A stretch of 64,000 nucleotides of DNA from Microcystis aeruginosa FD4. GTDB lineage: Bacteria > Cyanobacteriota > Cyanobacteriia > Cyanobacteriales > Microcystaceae. Within the stretch, counting starts at the first letter, position 1. Every line of letters begins with the position of its first letter. The position numbers and the translations under genes are program-made. Where the stretch lies: the NCBI RefSeq assembly GCF_009792235.1, contig NZ_CP046973.1, positions 5,385,502 to 5,449,501 of the forward strand, written 5' to 3'. Below are positions 8,404 through 17,283 of this stretch, piece by piece. The notes beneath the pieces were generated by a model. The model made no database searches. It was not told the DNA's origin and worked only from the letters and a program-made list of their open reading frames with translations.

Positions 8404-10641
8404 ATGCTACGGATTTCATCAGATCGGTCGAAAATTGTGCTTGTTGCCCTAGTTTATCTGGGTGTTGGTTGGCTAGGCTATCTCTGCTTAAATTTAGGGT
8501 CGCGACCTGCCCCAATTTGGATGAGTGCTGGTATTGGCTTAACTGCTGTTTTTTTAGGGGGAAAAAGGCTAGTTTTAGGCGTTTTTATCGGAGATTTGCT
8601 TCTGACCTTCTTTTTAGGGGGCAGTTGGCCTATAGCTCTATTTTCGGCGCTCGGTAGCAGTGTATCGGCTCTGTTAGGGGCGCAATTCTTGCATTATCTG
8701 AGATTTTCCGCCACTTTACAGCGCATTCGCGATATCCTTTTGCTGGTATTTTTAGCGGCCTTATTGGCCTCGGCAGTTAATGCCACTATCGATACTTTTG
8801 CCCGTAGTTGGCTAAATACTTGGGATTGGCGGCAATTTGGACAGTCTTGGGGCATGATCTGGCTCGGAGATAGTACAGGAATATTAATGACCACGCCGCT
8901 GCTGTTGCGTTTTTGCTTCAATCGTCACTCCCTGAGGGAACCACGACAACCCCAACGCTTTGGCGAGGCCTTACTTTGTCTGAGTTTGCTAACGGGGGTG
9001 ACTTCTGTGGTTTTTGGTGGTCAACAGAATTTTCTTAACCCCGACTGGAGTATGGTGCAGTACCTCGAATATCTGCCTTTTCCTTTTGTGGTTTGGGCTG
9101 CTATGCGTTTTCAGACTTGGGGAGCGGTAATAGCCAATTTTTTGATATCTATTTTAGCTTTGATGGGATTGGCTGGGGGAGTCAGCCCTTTTATCCTACA
9201 GGCCCCCGACCATACCAGAGGTGTCCTGATCTTACAAATCTTTTTAGTCATTGTCATGTCAACTTCTCTGTTTTTATCGGCGGCGATTACCGAAAGACAA
9301 CAGATCGATCGAGCTTTAAATGAAACTTTAGAACGAGAACATTTACTAACACAAGTTGCTTTAAAAGTCCATCAATCTTTAGATATAGATCAGGTTTTAA
9401 ATACCATTGTTGAGGAAATCAGACATTTTCTCGATGCCGATCAAGTCTATATCGGGCGCTGTCAAGAGGGGGGTTGGTCTAAGGTAATCGTCGAGTCCCG
9501 TCGTCCTGAGATTCCCTCACTGATGGGTTGGTTTCCCGAACCAGAATTACTGGAAGAATTGGGACAATTGTTTTCTTTAGATAAGTTAATTATTGCCGAT
9601 AATACCGCTAAGGTGCAAACTCTACCCACTCTCAAGGGTTATTACGAATATCTGCAAGTTAAATCCTCTTTAGTTTTACCCCTAACGGTTAATAATCAAC
9701 ATTTAGGTGCTTTAGTTGTCCATCAATATTCCCATCCCCGTCATTGGCAAAAAAGCGAGGTCAAATTACTAGAACAGTTAGCCACCCAAGTTTGTATTGC
9801 TATTGGCCAAGCGCAACTATATCAGAGGGTGCAAAGATTGAATAATAATTTAGAACAAGAAGTGGCAGCAAGAACCCTGGAACTGCGGGAAAAAGTCCGG
9901 GAAATTCAGCATTTATACGAAATGAAAACGGTTTTTTTACAGGCAGTATCCCACGATCTTCGCACTTCGATTATGGGATTAGTGATGTTATTAAACAATT
10001 TACAGTGTCGGCAAACAGAAAAAGTAACTATCTCGCGAGCAATGCTCGATCAGGTGGTGCGTAGTTGCGATCGACAATTAACTTTAATTAATGCTTTATC
10101 AGAAAATCATTTTGCTGAAGAACGGCCTTTAATCTTGCATCGTCAACCTCTATCTCTAAAAAAACAGGTGGAAATTTGGCTCAAAGATTGGCAAAAAGAT
10201 TTTGATTTATACCAAGCTACTTTTATTAATCTTCTCCCCGATAACTTACCCGCTATTGATGCCGATCCTTGTCAACTAAGAAGTGTTTTTGAGCAATTAT
10301 TAAATAATGCCTTAAAACATAATCCTCCACCGATTCAATTAGCTTTAGATGCTCGTATTGACCAAGACATGATCTACTGCACTTTAAGCGATAATGGCAT
10401 TGGCATGGATGAGGAACAATGTCAACATCTTTTCCGTTTATATGTAAGAAATCTTCATAATCAACACCTAACGGGAATCGGTTTAGGTTCCTACCAATGT
10501 CGGCAAATTATCGAGGCTCACTCCGGGAGAATTGGGGTAAAAAGTACCCCGCGGGTTGGCTCACAGTTTTGGTTTAGTTTACCGATTGCCCATCAAAATT
10601 ATAGAGTGATTAAGCAGGAGTTAGTCAACAGTAATTATTGA
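8404..10641 (+). CDS. MASE1-GAF sensor histidine kinase
   Basis: A 745-residue membrane sensor kinase. Residues about 10-300 are a MASE1-type multi-helix membrane domain, including the typical RPAPIWMSAGIGLTAVFLGG start. A GAF domain follows (about 310-470), then a coiled coil with NNNLEQEVAARTLELREKV. The dimerisation domain carries His517 in QAVSHDLRTS. The ATPase part has N box QLLNNALKHN, G1 DNGIGMDEEQ and G2 GIGLGSYQC. The first ATG is kept because the membrane domain needs these residues, although it sits directly after CTGATAA repeats with no Shine-Dalgarno. It has no receiver domain of its own; the NarL-type regulator opposite may be its target. Confidence 0.9.
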   Translation: MLRISSDRSKIVLVALVYLGVGWLGYLCLNLGSRPAPIWMSAGIGLTAVFLGGKRLVLGVFIGDLLLTFFLGGSWPIALFSALGSSVSALLGAQFLHYLRFSATLQRIRDILLLVFLAALLASAVNATIDTFARSWLNTWDWRQFGQSWGMIWLGDSTGILMTTPLLLRFCFNRHSLREPRQPQRFGEALLCLSLLTGVTSVVFGGQQNFLNPDWSMVQYLEYLPFPFVVWAAMRFQTWGAVIANFLISILALMGLAGGVSPFILQAPDHTRGVLILQIFLVIVMSTSLFLSAAITERQQIDRALNETLEREHLLTQVALKVHQSLDIDQVLNTIVEEIRHFLDADQVYIGRCQEGGWSKVIVESRRPEIPSLMGWFPEPELLEELGQLFSLDKLIIADNTAKVQTLPTLKGYYEYLQVKSSLVLPLTVNNQHLGALVVHQYSHPRHWQKSEVKLLEQLATQVCIAIGQAQLYQRVQRLNNNLEQEVAARTLELREKVREIQHLYEMKTVFLQAVSHDLRTSIMGLVMLLNNLQCRQTEKVTISRAMLDQVVRSCDRQLTLINALSENHFAEERPLILHRQPLSLKKQVEIWLKDWQKDFDLYQATFINLLPDNLPAIDADPCQLRSVFEQLLNNALKHNPPPIQLALDARIDQDMIYCTLSDNGIGMDEEQCQHLFRLYVRNLHNQHLTGIGLGSYQCRQIIEAHSGRIGVKSTPRVGSQFWFSLPIAHQNYRVIKQELVNSNY

Positions 10642-10664
10642 TTTTTAACAGGATCAAGATAATT

Positions 10665-12176
10665 ATGCTTACCCGTCAATCTGGGATTAGATTTGCTTTA
10701 GGTTTATTGATTATTTTCAATATTTTCTATTTTGTCCATCTCGCCTACTATAGCTATGTTTGGCACGATGAATCTTTGGTCTTACTGCATCTTTCTGGTT
10801 ACACACCTGAACAGTTAATTAACTATCTGTTCGACGGACAAATTAAATCTACAGAACAACTCTGGCAATTTCAAGGGGTTAATTCCGTGAAAGGGTTTCC
10901 CGATACCTTAGCCTCTCTTTATACTAGCTCGAATTACGATCTACCTCTCTATTACAGTTTCCTCTGGTTTTTAGCAAGATTATTAGGCAACTCTTATTTA
11001 GTCGTAAGGGGATTTTCGGTAATTATTTGGCTTGGTATTTTATGGAGTTTTTACCATTTAGCTTTGACTTTATTTAAAAATAAAAACGCCGCTTTAATCG
11101 CCGCTACAATTATCTTCTTTTCCCCGCGTTTTACTGGTTATGCTCTGGGAATTTGGGAATACGGACTATATGTTTTCTTTTCGATACTTTCTAGCTGGTT
11201 ATTTCTCAAAGCTATTGATTCGTCGCAACCGAAAAAAGATTGGTTTTTCTATAGTTTATCCCTAATTGCTGGTTTATATACCCATGTTTTCTTTATTTTT
11301 GTTGTAGTGGTTCATAGCCTATATTTTCTGCTGCAGCTGAATTATTTTAACTCTTTAACCAAAAAATACTATAGCATCAGCTTACTTGCTTCCCTGTGGA
11401 TTTATTCAATTTGGTTAACCCGGATTTTTACCAGTCGATTTACTATCTTTGGATGGTCAAAAGGCAGTTTACCCCTAGAGGTACTTTGGCAAAGATGGGT
11501 AACAATGATCGCTCGTTTATTTTATAATTTTAGTTTAGCCAATCCCAGCAGCACCCCTATTATTGAATACTGCCTAATTATCCTCGTCATCATCTCCTTT
11601 ATTTATCTGGGCAAAAAAGCCGATAAAAAAGTTTTTACCCTGATCATTCTCCTGACCATTATCCCCTTTTTCTCTCTTTTAGCTTGGGATCTAATCAGAG
11701 GATTTCGCTACACAGCTGTGGGCAGATTTTACTTACCGAGTTTTCTCGGTATGCTGCTGGCAGTTACCTTTTTACTAAGTAAGGGATTACAGCATCGCCA
11801 AATCTGGGCAAAAATTCTCTTAATATTATTGCTAGTTTTCGGATTAATTGCCAAAATTCCCTATCCACCGCCAGCCACTAGATATGTGGGCTATGGTAGT
11901 AATATTCCCAACGCTTATACGATGATTAATCGCAGTCAAAAACCTCTAATTATTTCAGAACATTGGTTAGATACCTTGCCCCTGATTCATACCACTGATG
12001 CTAAGACAAAGTATTTATTTATTCAGTCGGATCTTAGAGTTTCCATCCCCTCCTTAAAAAATCAATTTACCGATATTTATCTCCTCAATCCTTCCCCCAG
12101 TCTCAGACAATATTTAGATAACCGGTCTGTACAATTATCTCCTACGGAAAATCAAGCCTTTTGGCGAATTGATTAA
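10665..12176 (+). CDS. GT-C fold (GT39/ArnT-like) membrane glycosyltransferase
   Basis: A 503-residue polytopic membrane protein. The N-terminal helix FALGLLIIFNIFYFVHLAYY is followed by a loop with YVWHDESLVLLHLSGYTPEQL, whose acidic residue sits where GT-C enzymes that use lipid-linked sugars keep their catalytic Asp/Glu. About ten more hydrophobic segments follow, then a short soluble tail. The start is the ATG at 10665, with AGGATC 11 nt upstream; the frame is also open back to a TTG overlapping the kinase stop. The gene lies 23 bp behind the kinase and may be co-transcribed. Acceptor and sugar are unknown. Confidence 0.75.
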   Translation: MLTRQSGIRFALGLLIIFNIFYFVHLAYYSYVWHDESLVLLHLSGYTPEQLINYLFDGQIKSTEQLWQFQGVNSVKGFPDTLASLYTSSNYDLPLYYSFLWFLARLLGNSYLVVRGFSVIIWLGILWSFYHLALTLFKNKNAALIAATIIFFSPRFTGYALGIWEYGLYVFFSILSSWLFLKAIDSSQPKKDWFFYSLSLIAGLYTHVFFIFVVVVHSLYFLLQLNYFNSLTKKYYSISLLASLWIYSIWLTRIFTSRFTIFGWSKGSLPLEVLWQRWVTMIARLFYNFSLANPSSTPIIEYCLIILVIISFIYLGKKADKKVFTLIILLTIIPFFSLLAWDLIRGFRYTAVGRFYLPSFLGMLLAVTFLLSKGLQHRQIWAKILLILLLVFGLIAKIPYPPPATRYVGYGSNIPNAYTMINRSQKPLIISEHWLDTLPLIHTTDAKTKYLFIQSDLRVSIPSLKNQFTDIYLLNPSPSLRQYLDNRSVQLSPTENQAFWRID

Positions 12177-12725
12177 AAAGCCATTAACCGCTCTTGCCAA
12201 AACAGACCACAACCTGATATGATCAATAGACTAAGGCTTCAGGGAATAGAATTGGGCAGTTCATCCCTAAGAGGGATTGACTTTTACCGAGTTTTATGAT
12301 TGCTCAACTGGAGAGTCCCCGAAATCTGGTGATTAAGAGTTTTAGCCTCTTGGCTAGTGGACTGACTAAGCAGACCTAACAAATTCAACTGTATGATACC
12401 GAGTCAAGACATCGGCGAGGCAGTAGATTCAGTCAGAAAAACTGACGCACAAGACTTCTCTAATTTAATGCCTAGACCTGGCTGGCAACAAGTGGCGGGT
12501 TTAGGTAGAGACTGTTTTTGGTATTGAACCCCGATTCTTTTCGTTCTTTACCGGTTTTAGTGATTGCCAATAGGGATTTTAAGCCCGTAATTGGTTGAAA
12601 ATTTCTATTTATTCGCAAAAATTCCCAGTCGCTCCCTGTACTAATCCTAGGGATCGACTTCATGATCAGTAATTTTCCCCAACCAATTCTCTGGAAATCA
12701 GCTTCCAGAACAATTTAGTTATTTT
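12177..12725. other. Gene-poor intergenic stretch
   Basis: About 550 bp without a credible gene. Frames present are short and lack start signals; a minus-strand 63-codon frame at 12472-12663 has no coding character. No terminal inverted repeats, tandem repeat or tRNA-like fold was recognised. It presumably holds the promoter of the pentapeptide gene that starts at 12726. It could also be a decayed gene. Confidence 0.4.
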
Positions 12726-13727
12726 ATGAGTAGCAATGCCTTAACCAATCGTGAACATCTAATCGAACTGTACAATCGAGGAGAACGCAACTTTGCGGAA
12801 GTCAGACTTAGCGGAGTCAATTTAAAGAGACAGTGTTTAAACCAGATTAACCTAAGTCATAGTTACCTAAAACGAGCCAATTTAGCCGAAGCTTGTTTAA
12901 TTAACGCTAATTTCAATGCCGCTGCCCTCGAAGAAGTCAATTTAAGCAAAGCCTGTCTTATCGATGCTAACCTGACTAAAGCCGACCTTTCTGGGGCAAA
13001 TTTGCGCCAAAGTCAACTAAGCGGCGCAATTTTGAGTAATACTGTTCTCAAAAAGGCTGATTTAAGTTCTGCCTGTTTAATTCACAGTAGCTTACTTTTT
13101 GCTCAACTGTTCAAAGCGAATCTCGAAGCGGCTAATCTCACCTCAGCCACTTTAACCCATGCCATGGCGGGGAAAGCTAACCTAAAACGGGCTATTCTCA
13201 CTCGTGCTATTCTTAGCTCTGCTAATCTTAGCCATGCTAACTTAAAAGAGGCTAACTTAATTCGAGCCTATCTCTATCAAGCTAATCTGGAAAACTGCCA
13301 CCTTCAATACGCCGACCTCAGCTATGCTGATTTGCGCGGGGCGGATTTACGGGGGGCGGATTTACGTTATGCTAACCTCGAAGGTGCTAATCTGACGGGA
13401 GCTAACCTCAATTGTAGCGATTTTGAGGGAGCTAACTTAACTGGAGCCGATTTAAGCAAAACTGACGCTAATAAAGCCAATTTTCGCCAGGCTAACTTAA
13501 CCGGTTGTAATCTTCTCGGCGCTAATTTAGCCTCCGCTAACCTTTCTGGTGCTAACCTACACCAAGCGGGATTACTCTTGAGTTATTTAGTGGGAAGCAA
13601 TCTTAAACGAGCTAATCTCAAACAAGCTAACTTAATTGGGGCGATTTTAACTGAAAATAATCTCCTTTCCGCTTCCCTCGAAGAAACTATTCTTCCGAAC
13701 GGTAGTCGCGGTAATCTCCTTTCCTAA
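12726..13727 (+). CDS. Pentapeptide-repeat protein
   Basis: A 333-residue protein that is almost wholly A(N/D)LXX repeats from about residue 25 to 320, for example ADLRGADLRGADLRYANLEG, ended by a short non-repeat tail. It has no signal peptide or membrane segment. The regular five-residue period predicts a long quadrilateral beta helix. Several repeats carry Cys (SKACLID, SSACLIH) in place of the usual small residue. It is not related to the pentapeptide protein at 5132 outside the repeat. Function unknown. A hairpin followed by T residues lies 140 bp behind the stop. Confidence 0.88.
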   Translation: MSSNALTNREHLIELYNRGERNFAEVRLSGVNLKRQCLNQINLSHSYLKRANLAEACLINANFNAAALEEVNLSKACLIDANLTKADLSGANLRQSQLSGAILSNTVLKKADLSSACLIHSSLLFAQLFKANLEAANLTSATLTHAMAGKANLKRAILTRAILSSANLSHANLKEANLIRAYLYQANLENCHLQYADLSYADLRGADLRGADLRYANLEGANLTGANLNCSDFEGANLTGADLSKTDANKANFRQANLTGCNLLGANLASANLSGANLHQAGLLLSYLVGSNLKRANLKQANLIGAILTENNLLSASLEETILPNGSRGNLLS

Positions 13728-13869
13728 AATACTGACTCCTCACCCCACCAACAAACCGTTTTAGCAGGCCTTGTGTGGGATAGCAAATTCAGACCCTTCA
13801 AGGCCATGAAACGAAGAGTTCTCTGGGTGTATTGGCTTGCAAACGGCAATAAATGACCAATTATAGTGT

Positions 13870-13896
13870 AAGGAAGCTTTAAAAGCCTTCCTTTTT
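13870..13896. terminator. Probable intrinsic terminator between convergent genes
   Basis: AAGGAAGCTTT and AAAGCCTTCCTT form a stem with one bulged base, followed by TTTTT on the plus strand; an A run precedes it for the minus strand. It lies between the plus-strand pentapeptide gene and the minus-strand DUF2887 remnant, so it may serve both. Confidence 0.6.
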
Positions 13897-13916
13897 GGTT
13901 AGGGGGCGATATAGTC

Positions 13917-15019
13917 TTATGTCCCCTTTTGTATAGCTCTAACCTGTTTAACCTCTAACTCTAACGCGGATGCGACTTGCTCAACGCTTAACCCTAAGGC
14001 CAACAAACGAGGAACAGCCTCTAGTGCTTTGTTTAGTCTGCCTTGCTCAATGCCTTGCTCAATGCCTTGCTCAATGCCTTGCTCACGACCTTCCTGACGC
14101 GCTTCCTCGCGCACATCTTGAAAATACTGAGTTTGTTTTAATTCATCTAAACTAAACATAGTTTCTATCTCCCGACGATTGAGAGGCGGTAAGGGACTTG
14201 CGCTTTGATAATGTACCTTTTGGGCGAACGCAGTTCGCCCCTACATTGTGGACAAAATCCGTTACTGTAGGGGCGCAAAGCTTGCGCCCTCCACGCGGAG
14301 GGGGTTTGCTGATCACCCTAAGTAGGGGGAGAGCCTTCGAGAACCCCCTTCCAATAAGGGACTTGCGCTTTGATCCTGTGCCATCTGGCTGGTCTGATTC
14401 TTCTACAGAGCGATTTTCAAAGCTGGGATATTATTCCCACGCAAGTCCCTAACTTATAAATGAGAATCGTCTCTATTAATTGTAAGAGTTCTTGCGGTTT
14501 TTGGTCGGGGGTTAATTCTTCCCGCACTCTTTGGATTAATTTTCGGGTGCTATCAAGCGCTTTTGCTTTAGATAGGGTGATTAATTGGACTGTGGCTAAA
14601 CCAATCGAAGTTTGAGGAATATTTTCTAATTCATTCAGATAAATCCGTCTGACTCGCTCGCAGTTGAGGAGTTCCCGATAGCGTTGAACTTGATTGGTTT
14701 CTACTTGAGGGTTAGGATAGACAATCACACCCCGCCAATCATTGGTTAAGTCGGTTTTACTGAGATATAAGAATATTTCAGTGAAAAAGCGCTGATAAAA
14801 AGCCTCATCTTCTTGAAATTGTACCTCACAGAAGTAGATAGGAGTCTGGGGGTGATTATTTTGCGGCAGAAAGACTCCATCGAGACGAAAGGAAAGTTGT
14901 TTGACTTCCACTGAGTCAAAGCGGTAGTTATTGGCTTCGGTGATAGGGAGTTGAATTAATTCAAAGAAGATAGAGGGGAAAGATTGAAAGAGTTGATCAA
15001 AAATCGTGTCAGTTTTCAT
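13917..15019 (-). pseudogene. DUF2887 family (PD-(D/E)XK nuclease-like) gene split by a miniature element
   Basis: The 5' part (ATG 15017-15019) encodes about 190 residues typical of DUF2887: FDQLFQSFPSIFFELI, DSVEVKQLSFRLDGVF with the core Asp, then IYFCEVQFQEDEAFYQRFF with ExQ. It ends at ETILIYKL. The 3' part continues PPLNRREIETMFSLDELKQT and a GIEQ repeat (three units) to the stop at 13917. Between them is a 257-bp insertion (14193-14449) flanked by a TAA duplication. Removing the element and one TAA copy restores the frame exactly as YKL-PPLNRRE. The original protein had about 280 residues. A downstream ATG at 14157-14159 could still give an 80-residue tail. Confidence 0.85.
14193..14449. 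mobile_element. Non-autonomous element sharing ends with the ISAzo13-like element
   Basis: The ends are GGGACTTGCG and its inverse CGCAAGTCCC, flanked by TAA at 14190-14192 and 14450-14452. The same terminal sequence bounds the ISAzo13-like copy at 17284-18586. Inside, the left-end sequence AAGGGACTTGCGCTTTGAT recurs at about 14355-14373, which suggests a nested or composite structure. Two GTAGGGGCG-type hairpin repeats lie at about 14222-14291. It encodes no transposase, so it was probably moved by a full-length relative. Confidence 0.75.
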
Positions 15020-15096
15020 GCTCTTATTTCTGAACTTCTCCCCTAGGAATATACTAGCTATGGCTAAAAGTCTAGGAGAGCCTGAGTTAAAATCTT

Positions 15097-15150
15097 CATA
15101 AGGGTTTTGTTAATTTTTTAGTATTTCTGTATGGAGCAAGTCCAGGAATA
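15097..15150. repeat. Dispersed ~52-bp repeat (partner at 42549-42599)
   Basis: CATAAGGGTTTTGTTAATTT and the following AGTATTTCTGTATGG..AAGTCCAGG recur in inverse orientation at 42549-42599 with a few mismatches. No coding capacity is visible. It may be an end of a further miniature element family. A lone right end of the TAGGG..GCTGAA family follows at 15185-15201. Confidence 0.5.
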
Positions 15151-15202
15151 CTGACTCCTAAAGACCGACTCCTAACCCCCAAACTTTTTCAGCCAGCCCT
15201 AA

Positions 15203-16858
15203 TTATATATTGGCTTCAAAAACGGGACAATAGCCTTCGGGAACCACTTTAAAACCGTAGAGGGGAGAAGCGGGATTCCAACAACGCTGACTTTTGTAGT
15301 GGACACAGACACGACAGCAATCCATCTCCTCTAAAGCTTTGGTGATGCGATTGGGATTCTCGCTTAATAATTCCCGTTGGGAGACTCCCCGCAATAATAA
15401 TTCTTCCCCTTGCCAGCGCGCTTCTACCAGTCCCGTATCGGCGAAATTCCTCCACCGGGGATCCCGGGTGATCGGCTCTGGTAAGGTGATAGTGACGATC
15501 GAATCCGATTCATTTAATTCTCCCTCATAGTGACTGGGGGCCGGGGGTGTCGGTTGCATAAAGCGATCGCCAATGGGCAATTCCACCAGGGTTCCCACGG
15601 CCGGAGAATGGAGTTGATAACGGCTTTGTAATTCTTCTAAACTGGTCAAATCCGCTAGATATAGGGGTGAACCATGGACGAACATGATATGCTGCGGTCG
15701 CAGGTTATGGATCAGTTGGGTGGTGTTGCGACTATCGCTATGTTCCGCGAGTAGATAGGTTTCTTGGCTAATTAATCGCGAACGCCGTGCCGCTTTTAAT
15801 CGGGGATTCTCCGGGTTGATATCGTGCAGGTGTTGGGGAACTAACATTAACCAAGGTTTATCCCCTTGCAGATATTCACTCACCTCCTCTAGGCGATCGA
15901 TTAGTAAAATTATCGGAGTGGTTCCCCCTAGGGGTGTCGGTTTTTCTGGCAACCTTCGCAACCGGGGACAGATGCGCTCATCCCAAAATAAGGGCTGATG
16001 TTTGGCAAAATTCTGGACAGATGCGGGAAATTGTGGTAAAATCTCTAGGTAAGCATCGCAGGCTTTAGCGATCTTGCCCCCAACCCAGATATCAATGTCG
16101 CGGCCCGTGAATTGGTGGTGCGACCGCAGTAATTTTAAAATTTCTTGACCCAATCCCAAAGCGGGGACGGGTAGTAAGACATTTTGCCCCTCAGCGATCG
16201 CCTGATAGATGCGATTCATCAACTGTTTTTCCTGCTGTCGTCGGTGGGGATGGCGTTCTGTGCCGTAACTGCCTTCAATAATCAGCACATCGGGGGATAT
16301 TCCCCGCAGCAGATCGATCGATAATCCTTCCACCAGTTGAAAATTAGACAGGGAAAAATCGCCGGTATAGAGGACTTTATAGGTGCGTTTGGGGGTTTTG
16401 TAGGTGAATAGGACCACGGCAGCCCCAGGCAGGTGGCCCGCTGGAAAAATCTCGACGGTGAGATCCTCAAAGAGAGCGATCGGCGATCGCCATGGCCAAC
16501 CCTGACAGAAACTGCCGATTTCCTCGGCAGCATCGGGCCATTGTAGGGGCAGCAGTTGTACTGTCACCTCACTGGCATAAACTGGCAATTGGGGATAGGT
16601 CTGATGGAGAGCCATTAACCCACGGATGTGATCGCTGTGGGCGTGACTACAGAACACCAGATCCATGGGGGGTTTTTTGTTTTGGGTGAGGGGTTGCATA
16701 TCGGCCAAACCGCAATCTAAAAGTACGCGATAGGGACCGATTTTCAGCAGGAGACAAACCCCTTCCGACGCATGACCGACACCAAAAGGTAAACAGGATA
16801 AAAGAGATTTTGACCCCCAGACGGCAGTAGAGCGTTGAACCATGGCAACCCTGATCAT
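15203..16858 (-). CDS. Metallo-beta-lactamase/beta-CASP fold hydrolase
   Basis: A 551-residue protein of the metallo-beta-lactamase superfamily. The metal-binding motif SHAHSDHIRG (HxHxDH) is clear, as are later ligand positions FPAGHLPGAA and LYTGDFSLS. A beta-CASP insertion follows (NVLLPVPALGLGQEILKLL), and MFVHGSPLYL carries the last His. This is the arrangement of RNA-processing enzymes such as CPSF73 and archaeal or bacterial relatives. The C-terminal 120 residues hold a Cys cluster (DCCRVCVHY..CWNPASPLYGF..GYCPVF), not part of the core family. Two start codons are possible, ATG 16856-16858 and ATG 16841-16843; both give a complete domain. Confidence 0.85.
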   Translation of the reverse strand: MIRVAMVQRSTAVWGSKSLLSCLPFGVGHASEGVCLLLKIGPYRVLLDCGLADMQPLTQNKKPPMDLVFCSHAHSDHIRGLMALHQTYPQLPVYASEVTVQLLPLQWPDAAEEIGSFCQGWPWRSPIALFEDLTVEIFPAGHLPGAAVVLFTYKTPKRTYKVLYTGDFSLSNFQLVEGLSIDLLRGISPDVLIIEGSYGTERHPHRRQQEKQLMNRIYQAIAEGQNVLLPVPALGLGQEILKLLRSHHQFTGRDIDIWVGGKIAKACDAYLEILPQFPASVQNFAKHQPLFWDERICPRLRRLPEKPTPLGGTTPIILLIDRLEEVSEYLQGDKPWLMLVPQHLHDINPENPRLKAARRSRLISQETYLLAEHSDSRNTTQLIHNLRPQHIMFVHGSPLYLADLTSLEELQSRYQLHSPAVGTLVELPIGDRFMQPTPPAPSHYEGELNESDSIVTITLPEPITRDPRWRNFADTGLVEARWQGEELLLRGVSQRELLSENPNRITKALEEMDCCRVCVHYKSQRCWNPASPLYGFKVVPEGYCPVFEANI

Positions 16859-16867
16859 GATGACTGG

Positions 16868-16990
16868 TTAGTGAGCCGAACCGTTGCCATCGTAGTTATC
16901 GCTATCATAAAAACCGTTGCGGGTGCCGAAAAAGAGACAAGAGACGGTGAATACAGCCGTCAATGCCAACAAGATTAATTTGATGTCCAT
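16868..16990 (-). CDS. 40-residue single-helix membrane peptide
   Basis: A small frame from ATG 16988-16990 to TAA 16868-16870 encodes a hydrophobic N-terminal helix (MDIKLILLALTAVFTVSCLF) followed by FGTRNGFYDSDNYDGNGSAH. The first half resembles small thylakoid subunits such as PetN, which also begins MDI and ends with a G(x)RNGF motif, but the acidic tail is different. Length, composition and isolation suggest a real cyanobacterial small membrane protein. It lies about 10 bp upstream of the beta-CASP hydrolase start on the same strand. Confidence 0.6.
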   Translation of the reverse strand: MDIKLILLALTAVFTVSCLFFGTRNGFYDSDNYDGNGSAH

Positions 16991-17283
16991 ATAATTAGTG
17001 CAACTCCTCAGAGGGTATCTACCCTAATACTAACCCAACTTTTTCGGTTGTTAGCAGCTAGGTTTCGGGTTTGGCCATGGGCCCTCACCCTCTTTTAATA
17101 ATTAAACTTGCCAGTAATTTGTTTTGATTCCATCAAAAACTACTGATAATTATCTGAATTAATTAGCATTTTTTGTCATGATAATCAAGAAACTTTAACA
17201 AAAATTTAGCTGGCTTTACCAGCATTTAGCCTGACTTTAAATTCTCCTTTTGTAGTCATTCTCAAATTGATCAGATGTAACTA
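16991..17283. other. Upstream region of the small peptide gene
   Basis: About 290 AT-rich bases that should hold the promoter of the 40-residue peptide gene. No clear -35/-10 pair, hairpin or repeat was recognised. It ends at the TA target site of the ISAzo13-like element. Confidence 0.4.

Noticed and set aside
8294..8515. A 73-codon minus-strand frame with repeated SVISYQL units
   Set aside because: The repeated residues are simply the translation of the CTGATAA heptamer array, and the frame runs opposite to the kinase start.
12472..12663. A 63-codon minus-strand frame as a small gene
   Set aside because: No ribosome site, no composition bias of the neighbours and no motif.
14198..14452. 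Open frame inside the element that splits DUF2887
   Set aside because: It consists of terminal repeats and hairpin units, and the element has no transposase motifs.
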